From Deltaproteobacteria bacterium (GTDB taxonomy: Bacteria; Desulfobacterota; GWC2-55-46), in assembly GCA_016219115.1 (NCBI GenBank), contig JACRCH010000123.1:1-41597 (forward strand): a stretch of 41,597 nt of DNA, written 5' to 3'. Each line of letters opens with the position of its first letter. Position 1 is the first letter of the stretch. Below the pieces are notes generated by a model, which did not search any database, was not told the DNA's origin, and saw only the letters and a program-made list of their open reading frames with translations. This document shows positions 41,072 to 41,597 of the stretch, piece by piece. A program made the translations under genes and the position numbers.

Positions 41072-41102
41072 GCTGAAAAAGTCCTTTCCGGACTTTTTCA
41101 GC
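41072..41102. repeat. Perfect 13-bp hairpin repeat after ilvE
   Basis: GCTGAAAAAGTCC (41072-41084) pairs with GGACTTTTTCAGC (41090-41102) around TTTCC. A near-identical unit with flanks is at 18586-18616. It could act as a terminator for ilvE, but its recurrence marks it as a dispersed element. Confidence 0.65.
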
Positions 41103-41137
41103 CACGACCTGTACGAAGTGAACCTTCGGACATTGGG

Positions 41138-41597
41138 ATGAAAACAAGGCTTAAAGAAGAATCCGTCCTATTCGTAAGCGTCATTAAGTGGCTTGTACTC
41201 GCCACGGTCATCGGGATAATCGTAGGGTTCTCCACCGCGGTCTTCCTGAAGCTGCTGAACTGGTCCACTGCCTTCACCGGGCAGTTCAAATGGTACTTCC
41301 TCCTTCTGCCGCTCGCGCTTCCGGCGAGCGCCCTGACAGTCAAATATCTCGCCCCCGAGGCCGAAGGGCAAGGAACCGAAAAGGTTATAGAGGCCGTGCA
41401 TAAGCGCTCGGGCAAAATGGACGCGATGGCGGTACCCGTGAAGCTTGTGGCCACCATCATCACGCTCGCCCTCGGCGGCTCGGCCGGAAAGGAAGGCCCC
41501 TGCGCCCAGATAGGCGGAGGGCTCGCCTCGGTATTCGCCGACATATTGAAGTTCGCGGAGATCGACAGGAAAAAGCTCGTCATCTGCGGCATCAGCG
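41138..41597 (+). CDS. ClC-family chloride channel/transporter, partial (cut by the window end)
   Basis: The frame from the ATG at 41138 stays open to the last base: 153 codons are present and the 3' end lies outside. Two hydrophobic helices appear early (IKWLVLATVIGIIVGF; YFLLLPLALPAS), followed by the ClC selectivity-region motif GSAGKEGP at 115-121 with the gating glutamate E119, and then AQIGGGLASVF. A full member would have 400-600 residues. Whether it exchanges Cl- for H+ or conducts passively cannot be judged from this part. The ribosome site is weak. Confidence 0.85.
   Translation, partial: MKTRLKEESVLFVSVIKWLVLATVIGIIVGFSTAVFLKLLNWSTAFTGQFKWYFLLLPLALPASALTVKYLAPEAEGQGTEKVIEAVHKRSGKMDAMAVPVKLVATIITLALGGSAGKEGPCAQIGGGLASVFADILKFAEIDRKKLVICGIS

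Overview
The window is a chromosomal segment of a Gram-negative bacterium that carries the replication-origin neighbourhood. Two clusters mark it: dnaA-dnaN-rpmH-rnpA-yidD-yidC-mnmE (8.2-15.4 kb) and mnmG-rsmG-parA-parB-bactofilin (34.6-39.7 kb). The gene content (bactofilin beside ParABS, a true lysine 2,3-aminomutase, an ExeA-type ATPase fused to TPRs, a lone FmdE-like protein, GlnE) and the G+C-rich coding sequence with ATG/GTG/TTG starts suggest a deltaproteobacterial (Desulfobacterota-like) or neighbouring lineage, probably uncultured. This placement is an inference from gene content, not from a tree.

Layout. 0-7.7 kb: glnE, a large composite ATPase/TPR membrane protein, and glutamate dehydrogenase; glnE and gdhA give a nitrogen-assimilation flavour. 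7.9-9.9 kb: putative bipartite oriC, with DnaA-box-like 9-mers on both sides of dnaA. 9.9-15.9 kb: dnaN, ribosomal protein L34, RNase P protein, YidD, YidC, MnmE, and a small metal-binding-type protein whose leader carries an in-frame amber codon. 16.3-18.5 kb: fructose-1,6-bisphosphatase and an FmdE-like protein on the minus strand. 19.2-22.7 kb: a MerR-type regulator with kamA, a 65-residue unknown, pyrE and pyrF. 23.0 kb: a 29-residue membrane-protein gene with its own promoter, ribosome site and terminator. 23.6-27.6 kb: a minus-strand ubiquinone-type cluster in the order ubiC-ubiA-ubiD-ubiG. 28.1-31.6 kb: a phage-repressor-like regulator, a lipoprotein, tRNA-Val(CAC), ruvX and mltG. 31.8-34.3 kb: a frameshifted AT-rich gene, apbE and a DksA/TraR protein. 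34.5-39.7 kb: the mnmG-rsmG-parA-parB-bactofilin block with three perfect parS palindromes. 40.1 kb to the end: ilvE and the start of a ClC chloride channel gene.

Functionally this is mostly housekeeping: replication initiation and segregation, tRNA wobble-uridine modification (MnmE with MnmG), membrane protein insertion, pyrimidine and quinone synthesis, and nitrogen entry. The unusual layer lies between genes. Nearly every gap is filled with small palindromic repeats built from exchangeable modules. One repeat type contains a 108-bp insertion found three times, always flanked by ATT. Two genes (ruvX and the DksA-like gene) have promoters placed so that transcription should begin at the start codon, predicting leaderless mRNAs. 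No prophage, CRISPR array, defence island or complete insertion sequence was seen.
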